Part shown: piece by piece, positions 61,836 to 64,000 of the stretch
Numbering within the stretch: the first letter of the stretch is position 1
Layout: the number at the start of each line of letters is the position of its first letter
Source of the DNA: Bacillota bacterium
Lineage (GTDB): Bacteria > Bacillota > Clostridia > Christensenellales > SZUA-584
Length of the DNA: 64,000 nt
Direction of reading: 5' to 3'
Assembly: GCA_023460085.1 (NCBI GenBank)
Contig: JAEWRI010000031.1
Coordinates: forward strand, 1 to 64,000
Translations under genes and position numbers: made by a program
Notes under the pieces: model-generated
What the model was told of the DNA's origin: nothing
Database searches by the model: none
What the model saw: the letters and a program-made list of their open reading frames with translations, nothing else

Positions 61836-63026
61836 TTACTGTACCGCTTTTTTCAGGATTTCCACAACATCCAGCCGCTCGAAGATGATGTCGCCCAGAT
61901 CCTCGCGCCCCATATGTCCATAAGCCGCGAGGCGCTGATAGATGGGCTGGCGCAGGCCGAGACGGTCGATGATGGCGGCAGGCCTGAGGTCAAAGTTCTC
62001 GACGACGGCGCGCTCAATTTTCTGTTCGTCCACGGTGCTCGTGCCGAACGTGTCCACCAGCACCGATACCGGATTGGCGACGCCGATGGCATAGGCTACC
62101 TGCACCTCGCACTTGTCCGCCAACTCCGCCGCGACGATATTCTTGGCGATGTGGCGCGCGGCGTAAGCGGCGCTGCGGTCCACCTTGGTCGGGTCCTTGC
62201 CGGAGAACGCGCCGCCGCCGTGGCGCGCGTAACCGCCATAGGTATCGACGATAATTTTACGGCCGGTCAGGCCGGAGTCCACTGCGGGCCCGCCCAGTAC
62301 AAAGCGCCCGGTCGGGTTCACGAAATATTTGGTGTTGCTGTCCAGCAGCTCGGGTGGTACTACGGGCTTCACTACATGCTCGATAATGTCGGCTTTAATC
62401 TGAGCCAGCGTGACGTCCGGATCGTGCTGCGCGGATACAACCACAGTATCCACACGTACCGGGCGATGGCCCTCGTATTCCACTGTCACCTGCGTTTTGC
62501 CGTCCGGACGCAGGTACGGAAGCATGCCCGCTTTTCGTACGTATGCGAGCCGCCTCGCCAGCCTGTGCGCGAGCGAGATGGGCAACGGCATCAGTTCGGG
62601 TGTCTCGTTGCACGCGAAACCGAACATCAGCCCCTGGTCTCCCGCACCGGTTAAAGCATAAGCGCTTTCCTGCGCCAATGCGTTCTGTACTTCATAGGCA
62701 TGATCGACGCCCAACGCGATATCAGGAGACTGTTCCTCAATCGCCGTAATTACCGCAGCCTGATTTCCGTCGATACCATACTGCGAGTTGTTGTAACCGA
62801 TGCCGGTCAGCGTGCGCCGTACGATAGAAGGGATGTCGACGTAGCTGGAAGTGGTGATTTCGCCCGTTACGAGTACAAGGCCGGTATTGGTTACGGTTTC
62901 GCAGGCGACACGACCGTATGGATCTTCCCGTAATATCGCATCGAGTACGGCGTCGGATATCTGGTCGCAGACTTTATCCGGATGCCCTTCGGTGACGGAT
63001 TCGGAAGTGAACAACGATTTTCTCAT
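61836..63026 (-). CDS. metK: S-adenosylmethionine synthetase
   Basis: 396 residues, full length: FTSESVTEGHPDKVCDQISDA, the GAGDQGLMFGFACNET loop, and GGGAFSGKDPTKVDRSAAY. It makes SAM from methionine and ATP, used by the methyltransferases and radical SAM enzymes in the window. AGCAGGAGATTGAAAT precedes the ATG. Confidence 0.97.
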   Translation of the reverse strand: MRKSLFTSESVTEGHPDKVCDQISDAVLDAILREDPYGRVACETVTNTGLVLVTGEITTSSYVDIPSIVRRTLTGIGYNNSQYGIDGNQAAVITAIEEQSPDIALGVDHAYEVQNALAQESAYALTGAGDQGLMFGFACNETPELMPLPISLAHRLARRLAYVRKAGMLPYLRPDGKTQVTVEYEGHRPVRVDTVVVSAQHDPDVTLAQIKADIIEHVVKPVVPPELLDSNTKYFVNPTGRFVLGGPAVDSGLTGRKIIVDTYGGYARHGGGAFSGKDPTKVDRSAAYAARHIAKNIVAAELADKCEVQVAYAIGVANPVSVLVDTFGTSTVDEQKIERAVVENFDLRPAAIIDRLGLRQPIYQRLAAYGHMGREDLGDIIFERLDVVEILKKAVQ

Positions 63027-63092
63027 ATTTCAATCTCCTGCTTCATATCAGGTTTGCAGAACTGAGCAAGCCTGAAGCACTATTCAGATGGC

Positions 63093-63122
63093 AGTATATG
63101 CGGCGGATTTCGGCTCTGTCAA
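63093..63122 (-). promoter_or_regulatory. metK promoter
   Basis: Minus strand TTGACA, 18-nt spacer, TATACT, giving a leader of ~60 nt. The leader shows no S-box (SAM-I) consensus. Confidence 0.6.
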
Positions 63123-63247
63123 GGCTCACGCCGCAATTGAAAAGTTATTCAGGTATAACGCTGTATTCTATCGGAGTCAATGCATTTCCGGGTGGGAGCT
63201 TTTCATAGCTGCAAAAAATAGTCCTGCTAACACCCAAAGAATGCCCG

Positions 63248-63300
63248 TTGTCAATTGTGCCATAAAAAATATAATAAACATATATGCAAAGTATATTATG
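63248..63300 (+). promoter_or_regulatory. Promoter and AT-rich element before the last radical SAM gene
   Basis: TTGTCA, 16-nt spacer, TATAAT (63270-63275), directly followed by AAACATATAT-GCAA-AGTATATTAT (63276-63299), which matches the dpp element at 32400-32423 at all 20 fixed positions. Confidence 0.5.
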
Positions 63301-63318
63301 GCGGAGGATTAATTTCCG

Positions 63319-64000
63319 ATGTGCGCTGACAGAGAGAACAAGGAGCTGACCTACAGAGAAGTTGTTGAGAAGTATCAGGATATTTCTCCTTATGTAATAT
63401 TGAAAGCAGACCTTCAGCGTAGGACGGTGACATATACCGAACGCGCAATCGCGGCAGCGAACCCGCTGCTTCATCAGGTGCAGATGCGGGGCATATTTGC
63501 TTCGGTGGGAGAGAAGGGCGACTATTTTCCCGTTTCGCTGATGCTCAGGGACGGTTCCTCGGTGCTGACCGGGCCGATACCTACCGCGCGCGATCCGTAT
63601 GTGATCGATGTGGTGGACGGCAAAACGGTCATCACGGACAGCGGGCAGATTGTGGATGAGGTGGAGTACTGGTACGCGCCTGAATATCAACACAAGACGA
63701 CCAGTTCCGGCAAGCCGATGTGGCAGGTAGCGCTGGGCCGGCCGCAGCGGCTGGATATTGACCCGTACAGCTACTGCCACTTCTGGGACAACGGCAAGGG
63801 CTGCAAATACTGCAATATGGGCAGCCACTTTAGAAAGAGCAACAGAGAGTTTCAAAAACCCGCGCGGCTCGCCCCGCAGGACGTATACGAGACGGTGCGC
63901 GAGGCATTGAAGCAGCCGGGACGCTTTGGGTATATCAAAATGACGGCGGGCTCTATACTCAGCGGAGCTGAGATATTCGACGACGAACTGGAGATGTACA
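63319..64000 (+). CDS. Radical SAM-like protein with unusual cysteine spacing (partial, runs off window)
   Basis: The first 227 codons are present. It starts MCADRENKELTYREVVEKYQ behind GGCGGAGG. After ~165 residues comes DIDPYSYCHFWDNGKGCKYC, a C-x8-C-x2-C arrangement in place of the usual C-x3-C-x2-C; then FGYIKMTAGSILSG, which resembles the SAM-binding GGE-type strand. I think this is a non-canonical radical SAM enzyme, but I cannot name the family, and the C-terminal part is missing. Its promoter carries the shared AT-rich element. Confidence 0.7.
   Translation, partial: MCADRENKELTYREVVEKYQDISPYVILKADLQRRTVTYTERAIAAANPLLHQVQMRGIFASVGEKGDYFPVSLMLRDGSSVLTGPIPTARDPYVIDVVDGKTVITDSGQIVDEVEYWYAPEYQHKTTSSGKPMWQVALGRPQRLDIDPYSYCHFWDNGKGCKYCNMGSHFRKSNREFQKPARLAPQDVYETVREALKQPGRFGYIKMTAGSILSGAEIFDDELEMY

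Noticed and set aside
63027..63092. SAM riboswitch before metK
   Set aside because: The ~60-nt leader is too short for SAM-I and lacks its consensus; pairing of CTTCAGG with CCTGATATGAAG is weak.
1..64000. CRISPR arrays, tRNA genes, intact insertion sequences
   Set aside because: No regularly spaced direct repeats, no tRNA cloverleaf with conserved TTCGA arm in gaps, and no transposase-like frame was seen by eye; a dedicated scan could still find something small.

Overview
This window reads as one contig of a spore-forming member of the Firmicutes, probably an anaerobic clostridial lineage with fairly GC-rich DNA. The evidence is two complete GerA-type germinant-receptor operons, Shine-Dalgarno sites of the AAGGAGG type before most genes, and many oxygen-sensitive enzymes (radical SAM proteins, ferredoxin-type sulfite reductase). 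The genus cannot be named from sequence alone. No tRNA, CRISPR array, intact insertion sequence or replication origin was seen.

Layout. Positions 1-1.1 kb hold the distal end of an rRNA operon: a full 5S gene, an AT-rich foreign-looking gene, then a truncated second 5S copy. 1.1-11.2 kb is mixed: a HAD nucleotidase, a translationally coupled radical SAM/SPASM enzyme plus membrane protein with a Cys-Ala repeat, an acyltransferase, a DUF2935 protein, a PflX-like radical SAM protein, a CBS protein, an acetyltransferase and an M32 carboxypeptidase. 11.2-15.3 kb (minus) and 20.0-23.7 kb (plus) are germinant-receptor operons, the first with a small fourth (D-like) subunit. Between them lie a PPC/DUF296 protein, an acetyltransferase, an ECF transporter S-component behind a switch-like leader RNA, a fused P-loop kinase, a trans-aconitate methyltransferase and a ZIP metal transporter. 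23.7-24.6 kb is gene-poor and carries a ParB-like fragment, probably the scar of a mobile element. 24.6-33.9 kb is a peptide-use block: hydrolase, M14 peptidase, complete Dpp/Opp ABC transporter, and an MFS carrier.

35.0-63.0 kb is dominated by sulfur assimilation. One operon (35.1-42.5 kb) encodes cysteine synthase, a JAMM protease, a CysO-like sulfur carrier, an E1-rhodanese protein, a family 2 (SrpI-type) encapsulin shell, a cysteine desulfurase with a 175-residue N-terminal extension (the likely encapsulated cargo), serine acetyltransferase, a DUF4395 membrane protein and a glutaredoxin-like protein. After a nitroreductase/flavodoxin cluster with its ArsR regulator and a lipoate pair (lipA, lplA), 47.0-52.4 kb holds a tiny Cys-Cys-ending leader ORF, a sulfonate-type ABC transporter, a siroheme sulfite reductase, a TusA-like protein, a receiver-domain protein and an E1 enzyme. 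52.5-54.8 kb holds a second sulfur carrier, second JAMM protease, histidine kinase and precorrin-2 dehydrogenase. 54.9-61.8 kb is a siroheme/heme precursor operon (hemA, hemC, cobA-hemD, hemB, hemL and an AraC-type response regulator). metK follows on the minus strand, and an unusual radical SAM gene runs off the end.

How it fits together (inference): a sulfonate-like sulfur source is imported, sulfite is reduced by a siroheme enzyme whose cofactor is made by the neighbouring operon, and sulfide or carrier-bound thiocarboxylate is turned into cysteine. The encapsulated desulfurase may store or buffer sulfur. A recurring AT-rich element (left half AAACATATAT, then N4, then ANTAT) lies at or just after the -10 box of six promoters (dpp, cysK-encapsulin, sulfonate ABC, ThiS-JAMM, hemA, last radical SAM gene), suggesting one shared regulator. 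The most attention-worthy items are the encapsulin/JAMM/sulfur-carrier operon, the shared operator, the radical SAM/Cys-Ala-repeat pair, the Cys leader peptide and the ECF leader RNA.
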